64,000 bases of DNA from assembly GCA_026874595.1 (NCBI GenBank), contig CM049307.1, positions 43,902,362-43,966,361 on the forward strand. The letters run 5' to 3'. Position 1 is the stretch's first letter; each line of letters opens with the position of its first letter. The notes under the pieces are model-generated. The model saw nothing but the letters and a program-made list of their open reading frames with translations. It searched no databases and had not been told where the DNA came from. Made by a program: the position numbers and the translations under genes. The DNA is from Sipunculus nudus. Lineage: Eukaryota; Annelida; Sipuncula; Golfingiida; Sipunculidae. Shown here one piece after another: positions 22,998 to 34,897 of the stretch.

Positions 22998-24211
22998 GTG
23001 AGAAACATTGCCATTTGGACACTTGATCCTCCTGAATATACAGTATTGGCAAGTATTATTTAACTTGAATGAAGACTGTCCAAATTAATATGATAGTTTT
23101 ACCCTCATAACCCTGGTGGGCAAATTACATGAACCGAACGGAGCTGTATAAGTATAAAACTAGTATACATAAGTTCTCTGTAATCCTATTACATGATTTT
23201 GAACTGAAGACTGATAAAAAGTTAGCTTGGAAAAAACAGATTGTGTATTCAACCAGCCGGTAGATGGCGCTAAGAAAAAAGAAGCCAAGACGGAGCCTAA
23301 GAAAGGAATGAACCCCGGTACAGGAAAGACTGTGTTAAGCCTCACTCAAGTGAGATAACATCCATAAATTTCTCCCATATAAAACATAATATAACTACCG
23401 TTTAAGTTTACGCTATTTTCATTCGAGCTCCAGTGACAAAGATTGATACGTTGTTCCTGATGTTTCGTTCTTTTTTTCCCAATCCTATGTTACACCCTCC
23501 CCGAGCCGTCATTCGCTTTACAAGTCCCATACACACTCCCTGCAGAATCTTACTCACAAGCAAAGAGCTCTGCTGGTTATTGACTGTAAGTAAAGAAATT
23601 CTTTCTCCACAATGCCCTAGGCTCCCCACCAAGCACTGGGGCTTCTAGACACACCATCGCCATAGGTATAAATGTAATGAAGAGGACAAAGTAGTCCTTT
23701 AGAAATGAATCTGCTGGATTAGAAGTGTATCAAGGCAAATATCATGAATATGGACTTTTATTTGGTAAGGATAATGTACTAAGTATTTTTTTGTATGTAA
23801 GCGCATGTGCAGTGTAAACAGAACTTGTTTCCATGAACTGTTAAAAATTTAAATTTTGAAATTTGACAGGTTGTCCTGTCCGGCCCACGGACAAGCTGTC
23901 CCGGCGGGTCCACAATTCCTTACTGGAAGAAGTTCGTTTTGAATAGGAACGACCCCTGGCGGAAGGGTGGTCTAATACGTTGAATCCCGTCCCTTTTTAC
24001 TCATACGGGTCTCTGTGCCAGTGTTTTAACTTGATGACGTGACCCTGCTTTAAAATTCTGGGGTCGTTTCCTTTAATCCGATGTTTACATTTTGTGCATT
24101 TGATCTTAAACATCTTATTCGTGCACTTGCACATTTGTAAACCTATTAAATTATTTCCCTTATTTGCTTGCTCGTTATAAATGTGCAACATATTTATGTT
24201 GTTTCGTGTAG
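22998..24211 (+). other. Intron of the HMG-box gene (phase 1)
   Basis: Begins GTGAGA and ends TTTCGTGTAG. It has no repeat that I recognise; short frames at 23433 and 23408 are not supported. Confidence 0.8.
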
Positions 24212-24406
24212 GCATAATGTGGCGCCATCTATCAGTCAACCAAAGAGACTATTACAAGAGTCTGTCTCAGCAACTGACTGAACTGCACCAGAGTCTGTAC
24301 CCCACATACAAGTATTCACCAGGCATGCGCAGACGTCACAACAAGGCGGAGAAGAGCTCAGATAGACACTCTAGGAAAAAAGCCATGGCAGCAATGAGAT
24401 ACCTGG
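24212..24406 (+). CDS. SOX-like HMG-box factor, exon with C-terminal half of the HMG box
   Basis: Starts after TTTCGTGTAG with GC-ATA-ATG-TGG, completing the split Gly codon, so the box continues as LGIMWRHLS. Residues 53-89 give helix-2/3 features of a SOX box: the conserved Trp (56), Leu-Ser, the YY pair (66-67) and a basic C-terminal tail with Pro-Thr-Tyr-Lys-Tyr-Ser-Pro (83-89). RRRHNK and SRKK follow and could be nuclear localisation signals. The exon ends CTGG|GTAAGA in phase 1. The length of 195 bases preserves the frame from the previous exon, and each junction is supported by consensus splice sites. An HMG box split by an intron is seen in several SOX groups (D, E and F among them), so this alone does not assign a group. 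Confidence 0.88.
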
Positions 24407-24610
24407 GTAAGAATTTCAATACTTTTCAAAGCGTTCAATACATTAACAAAATTGAAAATGTTTTCTTTTGTTCATCTTTCAATTTTTCTGTTTTTCTGTA
24501 GAATCACACCAAAAATTACTAATTTAGCTCCCTCCTTTAGCTTTCATCGATATATAAATGTCCTTGGTTATTGGCATGTGAAGTATGATAGAACTCCGGT
24601 TAATTGGTGT

Positions 24611-24685
24611 AGGTTCAGTGGTAGTGTGTGATCATGTGCGCTCACAATAATAGTGTTCGAGGTTTAAATTCCGAATCCATCTGGC
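24611..24685 (+). repeat. tRNA-like stretch (possible SINE head or tRNA pseudogene)
   Basis: GGTTCAGTGGTAG resembles a tRNA D-arm/A box, and GAGGTTTAAATTCC, 44 bases on, resembles a degenerate B box (consensus GGTTCGAATCC). The spacing suits a tRNA. Stems are not convincingly paired, so it is at best a relic. Confidence 0.35.
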
Positions 24686-24779
24686 CTTATCAGGTTATTT
24701 TGTGTGTGTGTGTTTTTTTTTCAAATTTGTTTGGTGTTTCCACTCTCTTTTGTGTCCTTCAGTTATCGTTTAAAATACA

Positions 24780-25470
24780 CCCTCGGTATCTACTCGGTAC
24801 TTCATTAGTATCTACACAGGGTTCTCAATTAGTATTTATAGGTTTCTTTGTCAGTATCTCCAGGATGTTCCATCAGTATCTAATCAGGGTTCTCCATCAG
24901 TATTCATAGGTTTCTTAGTCAGTATCTAAAGAATGCTCAGTCAGTATCTACACAGGGGTCTCCATCAGTAGTCACAGGTTTCTTCGTCAGTATATCCAGG
25001 ATGCTCCGTCAGTATCTACAGAGGGTTCTCCATCAGTAGTCACAGGTTTCTTCGTCAGTATCTCCAGGATGCTCCGTCAGTATCTACACAGGGTTCTCCA
25101 TCAGTAGTCACAGGTTTCTTCGTCAGTATCTCCAGGATGCTCCGTCAGTATCTACACGGGGTTCTCCATCAGTAGTCACAGGTTTCTTCGTCAGTATATC
25201 CAGGATGCTCCGTCAGTATCTACACAGGGTTCTCCATCAGTAGTCACAGGTTTCTTCGTCAGTATCTCCAGGATGCTCCGTCAGTATCTACAGAGGGTTC
25301 TCCATCAGTAGTCACAGATTTCTTCGTCAGTATCTCCAGGATGCTCCGTCAGTATTTTCACAGGGTTTTCCATCAGTATTTACAGGTTTCTTCGTCAATG
25401 TCTACAGGATTTTCGGCATTATCTACAGAGGGTTAACCATCAGGATTCATTGGTTTCTTCATCAGTATTT
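24780..25470. repeat. Higher-order tandem repeat, 68-bp unit of three 22-24-bp subunits
   Basis: Identical landmarks (GGGTTCTCC) recur at 25023, 25091 and 25159, giving a 68-base period. Within each unit CAGTA recurs at 22, 22 and 24 bases, starting three related subunits (CAGTAGTCACAGG, CAGTATCTCCAGG, CAGTATCTACACAGG). Copies are most alike between 24960 and 25350 and diverge at both edges. The array is wholly inside the intron of the HMG-box gene. Confidence 0.92.
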
Positions 25471-25714
25471 ACAAGGGATCTCCATAAAATATTGATAATT
25501 TTCAATATTTGTCCTTTTTATCTTTATAGAACATGATATTGTGTCTATCAAATAAAACACAGTTCCGGTTACACCTTTAAAGACAAGAAAAAATAAATAT
25601 TACTTGAGGGATAGGCTAAAATGGATTTATTCGCTCCTTTTAATTTCTCCGTCCACCGCCAGACGTCGCGGCTTGTGGAGCAAATTGATGTGACCTGTTA
25701 TTCCTTATTTGCAG

Positions 25715-26871
25715 CATCGAGGAAATATAGAACCATTCGGCCGAAAAGGGACCCATTAGCACTAATAATGGAGAAACTGCAAATACACAGCGGTGCTACA
25801 GAGGCTACGGAACCTGTACTAGAGAGCAGACCAACAGAGGGACTGATACAACCACGCAGTGCTGACCACGTCCACCAGAGGAGTGGTGGACACTCAGATC
25901 CTGTAACATACGGTCAGAGAGGTAAAACTGCTGGACTGCAAGGTGGGACTAGTTGTAGCGGTCGATTTAACAGAACTTTCCTGCAAAAACGTAAATTTGA
26001 CGCGGGGACCAATTATACATTCAAAACTTGTACAACTAACAGGTTTAACAGTAAATTACCGTCCAAAGTCAATTCAAGAAAGCGTCACGCTCATCAAAGG
26101 TATCCTCCAAGTGATAAACGAGGGAGCTTTCTTCCTCATTGTGCAACTTCATTTAAACCACATTCAAGTCCTGCAAACTGCACATTAGTACCTAGCGCGA
26201 CCGACAGATGGCAGCGATCCCAAGAGCCGACTGCTGCAAATGAATCGCCTCTTCCACGTAGATTCGGTTTCTTTGGTTTGCAAAAAGTGGAAGAACCATT
26301 AACCAGCCCTGGGACTTACAGCCGTCATCAGACTCCACCAAAGATCATAAGCTGCTCCAGTCCGGGCTCTGTGTCTTCACTGACCGAAGAACTCCGTGAA
26401 TGTCTCAAAGACTCGCCGTGGCGGAGCCCGTTTTTATCGATTCTAGATCTGAATTCATCGCCAAGGAACAGCTTACCATCAAGCAATGACTGGTTAGTCG
26501 GTGACAGAACTTTATACGACATGTCTCCTGTGTTTAACCCGCGCTTATTTGAAAGTCCTCAAAACGAGGCTGAAAATCCCGTCTGTATGGAGAGTGACTG
26601 CTTTCCTATGAATAGCACATGTCTGGAGGCTGACGATGACTTGTTACCGGTTGCCAGCACACCTCCAAAGAATACGCTAAGTGCTCCTTACGATTCCATC
26701 CCGGTCCTCCCGCACAAATCAAGAGTGATAACAGGACGACTGGAGGAAGATGTTGGCTTTGTTATGTCCATCCCTGATGATGTAACCATGCCATCCCTGG
26801 AAACAGTCGACACATCAGTCCTGAACAGCCCCACGTACGACCGCCATTCGGAGTTGTTTGGTCTGGCTTGA
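25715..26871 (+). CDS. SOX-like HMG-box factor, terminal coding exon
   Basis: The exon starts after TTATTTGCAG with CA-TCG-AGG, completing an Ala codon in phase 1, and runs open for 385 codons to TGA at 26869-26871. An ATG at 25621 is in the same frame but lies inside the intron, before the acceptor, so I do not use it. The encoded region (residues 118-502) is rich in Ser and Pro with basic patches (RKYRTIRPKRD, then SRKRH) and an acidic patch (EADDDLL). It carries no second known domain. Such low-complexity C-terminal regions often hold transactivation functions in SOX proteins, but this is inferred. Two partly overlapping short frames on either strand are shadows. Confidence 0.85.
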
Positions 26872-27480
26872 ATCGACGCCCTCCATACTGTCTAGGTATA
26901 ATGACCTTTTACCCGTGTCCATAATTATTCATATATTTATTATATTTATTAATTATTGCATGCTGAATTGTTGCATCAACAATTTTGTTATGAATCAATT
27001 ATAATGTTATGTCAGCTGTATTTGTCTGTAACGGTGCTCTTTATCTCAAATATATACCCACATAATGTATTTGAAATGAGTAAAAATTACCATTTATAAT
27101 CGAATTCCCTATTGATATAAAGGTTGGAAATACATGTTATTGAAAAAAAAATAACTAATACATTATGTATTGTCATGTCTAAAATATAGGCCGCCCAGTA
27201 AAACATTGCGTTAATTGTAAGGCGGAAATTGTAGGGATTTTCCGCTTGAGTGTCTCCCTTATTTAACAAACCCTTTGATCCAAGGAGGAATACCCTCAAC
27301 CTTTTTTTGCAAAGGAAATATGAATGATGTTATTAAAGAAGGTGTAGTTGGTCACATGACAGATTTGTATCCTGGTTTGTATGAATCATGTACAGGCATG
27401 CATTGACTTATACGCTTTACACCATTCCCTATAACAGGACTCCCGAATTCGGAACATTAGCACATGAAATAAACATAATG
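26872..27480 (+). other. Probable 3' untranslated region of the HMG-box gene
   Basis: AT-rich sequence after the stop. The first canonical AATAAA that I find is at 27468-27473, which would give a 3' UTR of about 600 bases. Earlier variant signals cannot be excluded. Confidence 0.4.
27468..27473 (+). promoter_or_regulatory. Candidate polyadenylation signal AATAAA
   Basis: Canonical hexamer within the AT-rich region downstream of the HMG-box stop codon. Supported by position only. Confidence 0.35.
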
Positions 27481-27482
27481 AA

Positions 27483-27590
27483 TTATATGCGATGTAACGC
27501 ACTGCGATATAAAGTGATCAGTATGGTGTAATGTGATGTTTTGAAATGTATATAGTAATGCAATGCGTTGTAATGCAATGTTCACCTCAG
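27483..27590. repeat. Degenerate GTAATG/GCAATG short repeat
   Basis: Words such as GTAATGCAATG and GCGATGTAACG recur irregularly. This is low-complexity sequence with no clear unit length. Confidence 0.5.
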
Positions 27591-29087
27591 GTATATGCGT
27601 TGTAAGTGTTTGAATGCCTTACTGTCATTGCTCTTTTATGTGTATGTTTATATATTATTTATTATCACAGTCATTTCTATAGTATTTATTAAAGACATAC
27701 AGATACGGAAGTATTTTGAGTTTTCATGTAAGGCCACATTTCTCATTTCATTTTAATCCTGGACTATGAAATTAATTTGACTCATTTTATAGACTGGTGA
27801 ATATATGTTTGTATATATGTGAGTGGGCGCAGAGCAGGGTCCCTTTAGGTTTTGGCATTCTCGCGGCAGTTTGATTATTCATACAAGCCACCTATTACTC
27901 CGGCTAGGGGACACTGACCAAGTTTATCATACAGTCCCTGGGAAACTTGATCTTACTGACATATTCAAACAAACATACAAGTGCTAAAACGCCCGCCTTT
28001 CCCCAGAGGTATTTTCTACTGAAACCTCGTCTAGTCAGGGATTTGTTGGACAATCAGGACAACTACGGCTTTTTGAAACACCTGGCTTTTAAGATCACCC
28101 TTGAGTGAACCGAAAACATTCACATTGGTAATAACTGGCATGTCTAATAAGCCCACCTGTGAATTAAGACCTTTTTTTTGCCAGGCTCGCCGATGGTCTT
28201 ATTACTCGGGTTTCCCTGTAGGCCTTTATATATATACATGTATTTGTCTCAACTGTCAATTTGAAATTAAAAATTTGTCACTATCCAAAAAAAAACTTCT
28301 GCTTGTATTACACATACTCTTTCAGAAGGAATTTTACTGTTTATTTTATCAAGTCATTATCACAAAAAAAGCTCATGTTAATGTACCTGTAATATGCCTT
28401 GAATCAATTCTGGTCCAACATATTTTAATGGATTATACCTACTACTTTAATACATGCATCCCTACGCCGTTGGTGTATTTAGAAGCGGAGGGGTGGCATG
28501 CAACTTTGGGATCTGATCGTCAGCTAATAAAACGGAAGGCATCTCGTGAGGTGTACTCATCTATGCTCCGCTCTCCTACTCAGCTCAACCTGGTTCAGGC
28601 GATTACATTTTTATACAGACAAATAAATCCCAGTTGTTTCTTCCAAAGTATCCAGTTTTATTAACTGGAAGGAAAATAATATCTTACCATCCTATCATGG
28701 GGCGGATCCAGGATTAGGAAAAGGAGGGGTCAAACCCGGGAGGTCAAATGACAAAACCTAAAAGGTCCCTAGGTCTGGAAGGGGGGGGGGAAGGGGAGAA
28801 TGGTCGCAAAAAATGGTCTGAACCTTTTAAACAGGTTTAGGCAGGCTGAAAAAAATGGGGGGGGGGGGGGGGGGGGGCTAGTGTATATCAAATATACCTT
28901 TTCCATACGCGTGTGAAATGTACAACGTGCGATGCGCCGCTGAAAAATCGCACCAGTGTAAATCATGTGTGGCTTTTCAATGCACGCGGGTTAGTCTTAC
29001 TGTGGAGGTCAAGGACGTGAATGCAGTCTGCTTGTAGCCTTATGTCTATTATTATGGCGACAAATCAAATTCAGATGCTGCATTTCT

Positions 29088-29090
<3 letters not shown>
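27591..29090. other. Intergenic sequence with poly(G) runs
   Basis: Poly(G) runs at 28781-28790 and about 28857-28877. The open frame at 28101-28664 begins with TTG, not ATG, and has no recognisable domain, so it is not called. Confidence 0.45.
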
Positions 29091-29091
<1 letters not shown>

Positions 29092-29131
<40 letters not shown>

Positions 29132-29168
29132 GGTGTGTGTATGTATAGGCCTGTGTGTGTGTGTGTGT
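29092..29168. repeat. (GT)n microsatellite
   Basis: About 34 bases of GT repeats and two shorter runs nearby, with a (GA) interruption. Confidence 0.9.
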
Positions 29169-32100
29169 TAAACATCTAAATACCGGCTGTGGTAGTCACG
29201 AATCTTCTCGTATATGACCCCCTACTCGTCAATACCACACTACGTAATACGTCCCTGCAAATGGAACGAAAATTATAAATGCATCCATGAACTTTACAAA
29301 ACATACCTGCACCACATGTTGCCGTGAACACTGGTAGACGGGGAATATGAAACATATCAGATGGAGGGGGGGGGGGGGGGATTGAACTCCGCGCTCATGG
29401 AAAGCTCAATTCAGCGAGTCGTTTTTTTTTTCAGCGGGCGGAAACGCACGCACAGAAAAGGCGCCTTAGTGAGATCAGGGCCTTACATCCCGGAGTGATA
29501 TGAATTGAAGCCGCTGGATGCAGGAGACCCACAATATATTAATAGGTTGATTCCGATGTCCGACGTATAGTCCCTTGAACCTTTAATAATGTTAGGCCAT
29601 GCAGAACACACAAATCCAACCACACACAGGCTGTTCGTTTTGTTTATATCGACGTGTTTATAACACCGGGGAAGGAGTGCAAAAAATAATCCAAACACAT
29701 TCAACAAGGACATCTGGCGGCAAGTCAGAAGAACTGGAGTTTTGCATAGCAACATGTGGTTTTTCCAACTTCCGTATAAATGCAACCAACCACCATAGGT
29801 TTTTCCGTTTGTCGACGCTTCTGAGTTTACTAACATGTGCAGCGGGTAGATAAACATGCTTACCTCATACACCAACCACAGGGGCTTTATAAGAACTTAT
29901 CCTAACACGAATTACATAGAGTTCCTTAATATGTACACAGAATAAACAAAAAAATCACGTACATTATTTAGAAAAGGTTGGTGAATAGCTGGCTTTAACA
30001 AATATGCTGGTAATGTCACATTAATATGCCGTGGAAGCTGTAATTACCAAGCTTTCAAGGGATGGTGATACTGTTAACGTAACACGACGGTGACACTCTT
30101 CATGTCAAGGTCAGCATCCCCACACGGTCACTAAACGTTATGTATACATATCATTCGTTCTGACAAATGGGTTCTGCAAATTGCTTCTACCAGTTCTGAT
30201 TAAACACCGTGGTGATGAGGTCCGTCTTATGCGAAATGACAGGTATCCATTGTACTATCAGTAATCATGCTCCAAATACCCGTCTCACGAAAACTTAGGG
30301 ATATATACGGCACGGAGCATGTGACCTCCTGTTTACCCCTGGCTATAGTTTCCCGAGCAGTCTGGCAGACGAATTAACTGATGACCATTATGAAAGTCCT
30401 CGCCAAACTCTAAAATAGCGGCAGGTAATGACATCCGGCCCTCTTTGGCTGGATTTAGCATCCAGTTTCGGGGTTTTCATGTAATTGGAATCCGGCTATA
30501 TTACATATAAACTTAATCATGTCCCCGTGTTGAGACTCGGATCCAATAAGGCTTAAGCCCAGGATTTGCCCTCGCTACCATAGTGACAATTATAATGTCA
30601 TAACATTTCCTGTAATCCCTTCTACCAGGGCCAATACGGGTTCCGTGTTCGGCTGACTGAAAAATTCCCAAAGGGAAGAATCCGATGCAGTCTGGAGATG
30701 ATATTACCGGGACCTTCCAGGGTTCAGGGATTCTGGGGATTGACCGGATCAATGGAACTTAAAGATTCCTAGAATTAGTATTGTGTGCCTTTATATGGTT
30801 TTGGCTGTTGGTCTCCAGTAAATTCCTTGATATTAATAGTCTCGACATTTTTATGTCTATATGCAGTTAATCTCCGAGGAAAAGCTCCTGCAAAGCACTT
30901 TAATTGATATTTAAACCAGAAGTCACCCGTGTTACTGGTTTATAATGCAGATTGGTTTACTGATATCAATAAATATAAGCCTTAACTGAACAGCCTCCTG
31001 CCCTGAAACGGGACCATTCTATCCCAACCCATCATTTATAATATATCATTGAAAATAATTAAGGAAAAAGTAAGACTATTCTTGCTGTTGTCGAGAAAGG
31101 AACAGGACACCATTGTCAGGGATATGATTGACATGTTTGTGGACTGAAATAGAAAAATAGATGGCCTCTGGAATATTCAAATAAAATTCTGCGTTTTGGG
31201 AGGTTTTTTCTCTTTTGTCATCAGATGAAACATATTATACTTACTGCATGGCCAAGCTTCCGGCCAATGATCATGTGTTGAAGGTTGGTATGTGAGACAA
31301 GGGCGGAGAATTGCATGATTTATCACAGGATCGTGTTTATGAGAATGAAACGTCCGATGCAACTGTGGGTATGCGAGCTTCATTATTATAGGCAGGTAAA
31401 GGGATGTATTGATGTTTTGATCCCGACCTCGAAGTGTATCTTCATTTTTCTGTTTAATATATATGGTGCACCATATTCTTGGGACATTTCTTAGCAAACG
31501 TGACTCAAGGCTCCAGTTGTGGCTCAAGACCCAAATTGTTGGTCAAGACTTTGCATCCAACCTAAGACATAATGAGACTGGCCTCTGGGTTGCTTGAAAC
31601 GGAAGTTGTCGCGCTTCACTTGGCAAAGCAACAAGTAATATTAGTAACATTCGGTTCCGCTGGAGTGACCCCCCTCCTTTACAATGTGTTCATAGTGAGA
31701 TGCTTTTAACATACTATTATGGAATTTTACATATGTACTTAGCCTCAAGTGTATATTTGCCGATCCAGAATGATGCATGCAAAAGAAAGAGACCACTGGT
31801 CTACATAAACTTGCCCGACGTCTCGTGTCCCATACTGAATCATAAAATCTGGAAACATGGCAACCAATGAACGAGGATTGAGAGAGTACAAAAATGTTTT
31901 GTAACAAAACTCTTAATACTCACCATTATAAAAGATTTAGACACTCAAATAATTTTATCATATATACTCCTCAAGTAACTGAAGATGCATTTTGAGCTGC
32001 TTTTATCTGGGTCTTTTTTTAGACCAGTGAGAAATCTTCATTTAAATAATGATGACGTATCTCTCCATGTTTTATTTCCGTTCTAAAACATCGATGTTAG

Positions 32101-32270
32101 TGTACTGTCTACAACCATATTGCCTCAGATTAAGCTGGGGAAACATGATCAATCAACTGAGAAAAGGCTCCAGACATCAATTGATTGTATCTTTGGCAAT
32201 GCATCACATTCGGCCTATCCTGATGAAATCTCGAGCGACAAGCCTGCATGACCGAATTAAGTGGTAGAAG
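29169..32270. other. Intergenic sequence, no gene supported
   Basis: A poly(G) run lies at 29366-29380. Minus-strand frames of 130 codons (29483-29875) and 116 codons (31177-31527) start with ATG but show no recognisable motif, and overlapping frames on the other strand are also open. GC is slightly raised at 29480-29870 and 30290-30750. Confidence 0.4.
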
Positions 32271-32274
32271 TGGC

Positions 32275-32299
32275 GGGGGGGGGGGGGGGGGGGAGGGGG
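32275..32299. repeat. Poly(G) run
   Basis: About 24 G with one interruption on the + strand, followed downstream by a short (ACAG)n tract at about 32339-32370. Confidence 0.9.
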
Positions 32300-32997
32300 T
32301 CTGCGCGTCCTTGTGTACATTTATGTGAAGGTATGTGAGAGACAGACAGATATACATACAGACAGATACTGATTTGTGTCTGGCGTTTTGTTTGGCTCCA
32401 GTAGCACTTTAGTGTCTGGTAGAAGAATCAATCAACCATACCCCGAGGAGCATATTTCCAGGTGCATCATGTATACACGCACTCTGGATCAATTTTCTCA
32501 GTTTTTCCCGGACGATATTCCTTATATAATATATAGAAATTATTCAGGTATCACTTTTCAGATCTCTTGTTCTTTAAAAGTAATTTCTGTGAAAAAAATA
32601 TCAAAAATAATTATTTCATAATACAATATATATTCATGATAACTATTATAAAAAAAATTTAGATCAATGCACATGCAGTGTACAAATCATTACATGCAGA
32701 TCAACGTATTCTTTGCAATACATGTAGTTGCTATAATATTCTATGCAATTAGTGTAAAAGAGCGAGCAAATAAATGTCCGTGGTTTAATTTAAATATATG
32801 CTTTCATATATTCCATGGCACTTTCTAATGTTCCAAAATAAGTCGTATAAAAAATTTTAAAATCAGAATAACCCAAACAGAACAAAATATCTACAAATAG
32901 GTACACGTAAATTGATAAATATCTAAAATGTTAACAGCTTTAAAATTACGAAAAGTTTTAAATTACGGGACATTTTAGAAAAACATGGTCCACATTT
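32300..32997. other. AT-rich intergenic sequence
   Basis: Nothing recognised. Confidence 0.5.
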
Positions 32998-33925
32998 ATC
33001 AGCCATTACCCATCGGATTTAGAAGGTAATTGGATCTTGGAATTTCAATGGAGGACATTTATTTGAGAAAGAAAAAAAATGGAATCACCACCAAGAAACT
33101 GATATACTTTATAATGCATTTTTTGTTGATCTATATGCAATTTAAATGTATTGCTTCTGGTTTATTATAACACCTACGCACTAAATTAATCTAATTTGTT
33201 CCCGTCTATGTAGCATTCCTCACCACAGAGCTGAGTGGATTTAGTGAGGCGCCACAAAACTTTCTGAAACCATAGATCGCGTACAGTAGATTATTTTCAC
33301 TGTCACATTAAGTTGAAAGTCTCTCTCTCAGGAATATTCTTTTTTTAGGCTGCTCAAGGTAAGCGGATATAAAGCTAAAATATGGTTAAATTAGATTTCT
33401 TTTTTCATTTTTTAAGTCATATTTCTTTCCGAAAGGAATTTCTGGTTATATAATAACCAAATAATTATCAGTCTTTACCCATAGGATTTGGAAGGTAATT
33501 GGATCTTGGAATTTCTATGGAAGACATTTATTTAAGAAAGAACATATTCAAAGAAATTTTTATACTATATAATGCACGTTTTTGTTGATCTATATGCAAT
33601 TAAATTATTGCCCTGGTTTATTATTAACCTACACACTATAAAATAATCTAATTTGTTCCCGTTTATGCAGCACTACCCATCACAGAGCTGAGTGAATATA
33701 TATATATATATATATATAGTGAGGCGCCGCAAAACTTTCTGAAAGTTAACCATAGATCGCCTACAGTAGCTTCCGTGTAACATTAAATTTAAAGTCTCTC
33801 TATCGGTGTAGTCAAAGTTAGCGGATATACAGCTAAAATATGTTTAAATTAGACGATTTTTCATTTTTAGTCAAATTTCTTTTCCAAAGGAATTTCTGGT
33901 TATAATATAACCTATATAATAATAG
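32998..33925. repeat. 469-bp diverged tandem duplication
   Basis: The sequence from 32998 (ATCAGCCATTACCC) is repeated from 33467 (ATCAGTCTTTACCC), with shared landmarks throughout: GGTAATTGGATCTTGG, TTGTTGATCTATATGC, CACAGAGCTGAGTG, GTGAGGCGCC and AATTTCTGGTTATA. The second copy has gained a (TA)n tract at about 33698-33718. A third partial copy lies inverted at 42991-43108, so the unit is a dispersed repeat as well. No coding sequence is seen in it. Confidence 0.9.
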
Positions 33926-34752
33926 CCTGCGGGGCGGCTCAGAAATAATACCATGTTGTTATATAATTCCTTCCTCATTGAGGAATATCATTTTATAAGA
34001 TATTCCAATCGGTCTTCACATAGATAGGCCTATACAATATCTGTGGATATTGTTATTATTATCAAGAAGTTATTAAATTAAGACTTGATAAGTTCCTGAT
34101 ATCCCACCCTGACTAGACATAGTCCGAATCATGACTATAGATATTAAAGAAATAATAATCTGAATGATATTCTGTCGAGAAAACTAGTTCCCAATACAGG
34201 GAACAGATAATGAAATAAGAAACTAAGTAACATTTCTATAGTTGAGTGTACTCGGGTCTATACTAAGACCGTGATGCTCCCTAAGTTGCGACCGAATTCC
34301 TAAAATAGGATAATGATATTTCGTGCTGCTTTTCGTGCCATGCTTTAAAAAATGTCTTATTTTTAAACACGCATAAAGAACAGGTCCAAGGGTTACTCAG
34401 TTTGAGGTACCGTATGTGATATGAGGGTAACTTCACTGTACGCGGGTCAGTTCTTAACCCTTCGCCTCAGTATGCTTGGCAAGGAGAATTCTACATTAGA
34501 TCACCCAATCGTTCGGTTAAGACTTCTGGAGTTTTCACAGGGCATGTATAAAGCTAATGTTAACATAACATTCCATACCATTGTATATTCACTTAATTAC
34601 AAAGCCGGGAATGTCCGAGTTAAATCACGAATATTTCTTCTCGCATGAAAATACATTCATGGTAAAGGTATCTCGCTTGATTGATATATACCTTTATACC
34701 AGATATAGAGTTTTCAGTGTGCGAGAACGCTAGGCATCATGGGAACCTCATA
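33926..34752. other. Intergenic sequence, nothing seen
   Basis: A 75-codon ATG frame at 34421-34648 has no recognisable content. Confidence 0.4.
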
Positions 34753-34829
34753 CAGTAAAACCTCGCTTAACGACCATCTCAGTTCAGCGACCACCTCACT
34801 GTATAAAGTGTGAGCATCAGACCGTTTTA

Positions 34830-34830
<1 letters not shown>
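34753..34830 (+). mobile_element. Pogo/Tigger-like transposon end fragment
   Basis: TA|CAGTAAAACCTCGC starts a segment that continues with two AGCGACCAC-like or AACGACCA repeats. This matches the type of terminus found in pogo-like (Tc1/mariner superfamily) elements, which insert at TA. No opposite end is visible nearby, and the segment runs into a (TA)n tract. A related interior is seen at about 55943-57035. Confidence 0.5.

Positions 34831-34832
<2 letters not shown>

Positions 34833-34893
<61 letters not shown>
34833..34893. repeat. (TA)n microsatellite
   Basis: A TA run of about 60 bases next to the transposon end fragment. Confidence 0.95.

Positions 34894-34897
<4 letters not shown>

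Larger units (their letters stand above)
24407..25714 (+). other. Last intron of the HMG-box gene, filled with repeats (phase 1)
   Basis: Begins GTAAGA and ends with a pyrimidine-rich TTATTCCTTATTTGCAG. It holds a tRNA-like stretch (about 24611-24685) and a 68-bp tandem repeat (about 24780-25470), listed separately. Confidence 0.85.

Noticed and set aside
25621-25714. ATG at 25621 as start of a separate 416-residue single-exon gene
   Set aside because: The first 94 bases contain a strong pyrimidine-rich acceptor ending at 25714, and splicing there continues the HMG frame exactly in phase. The ATG is most simply intronic.
28101-28664. 187-codon open frame
   Set aside because: It starts with TTG rather than ATG, crosses AT-rich low-complexity sequence and matches no family that I know.
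29483-29875. 130-codon minus-strand ATG frame
   Set aside because: No recognisable motif or domain, and the opposite strand is also open over 84 codons. Chance is the simplest explanation.
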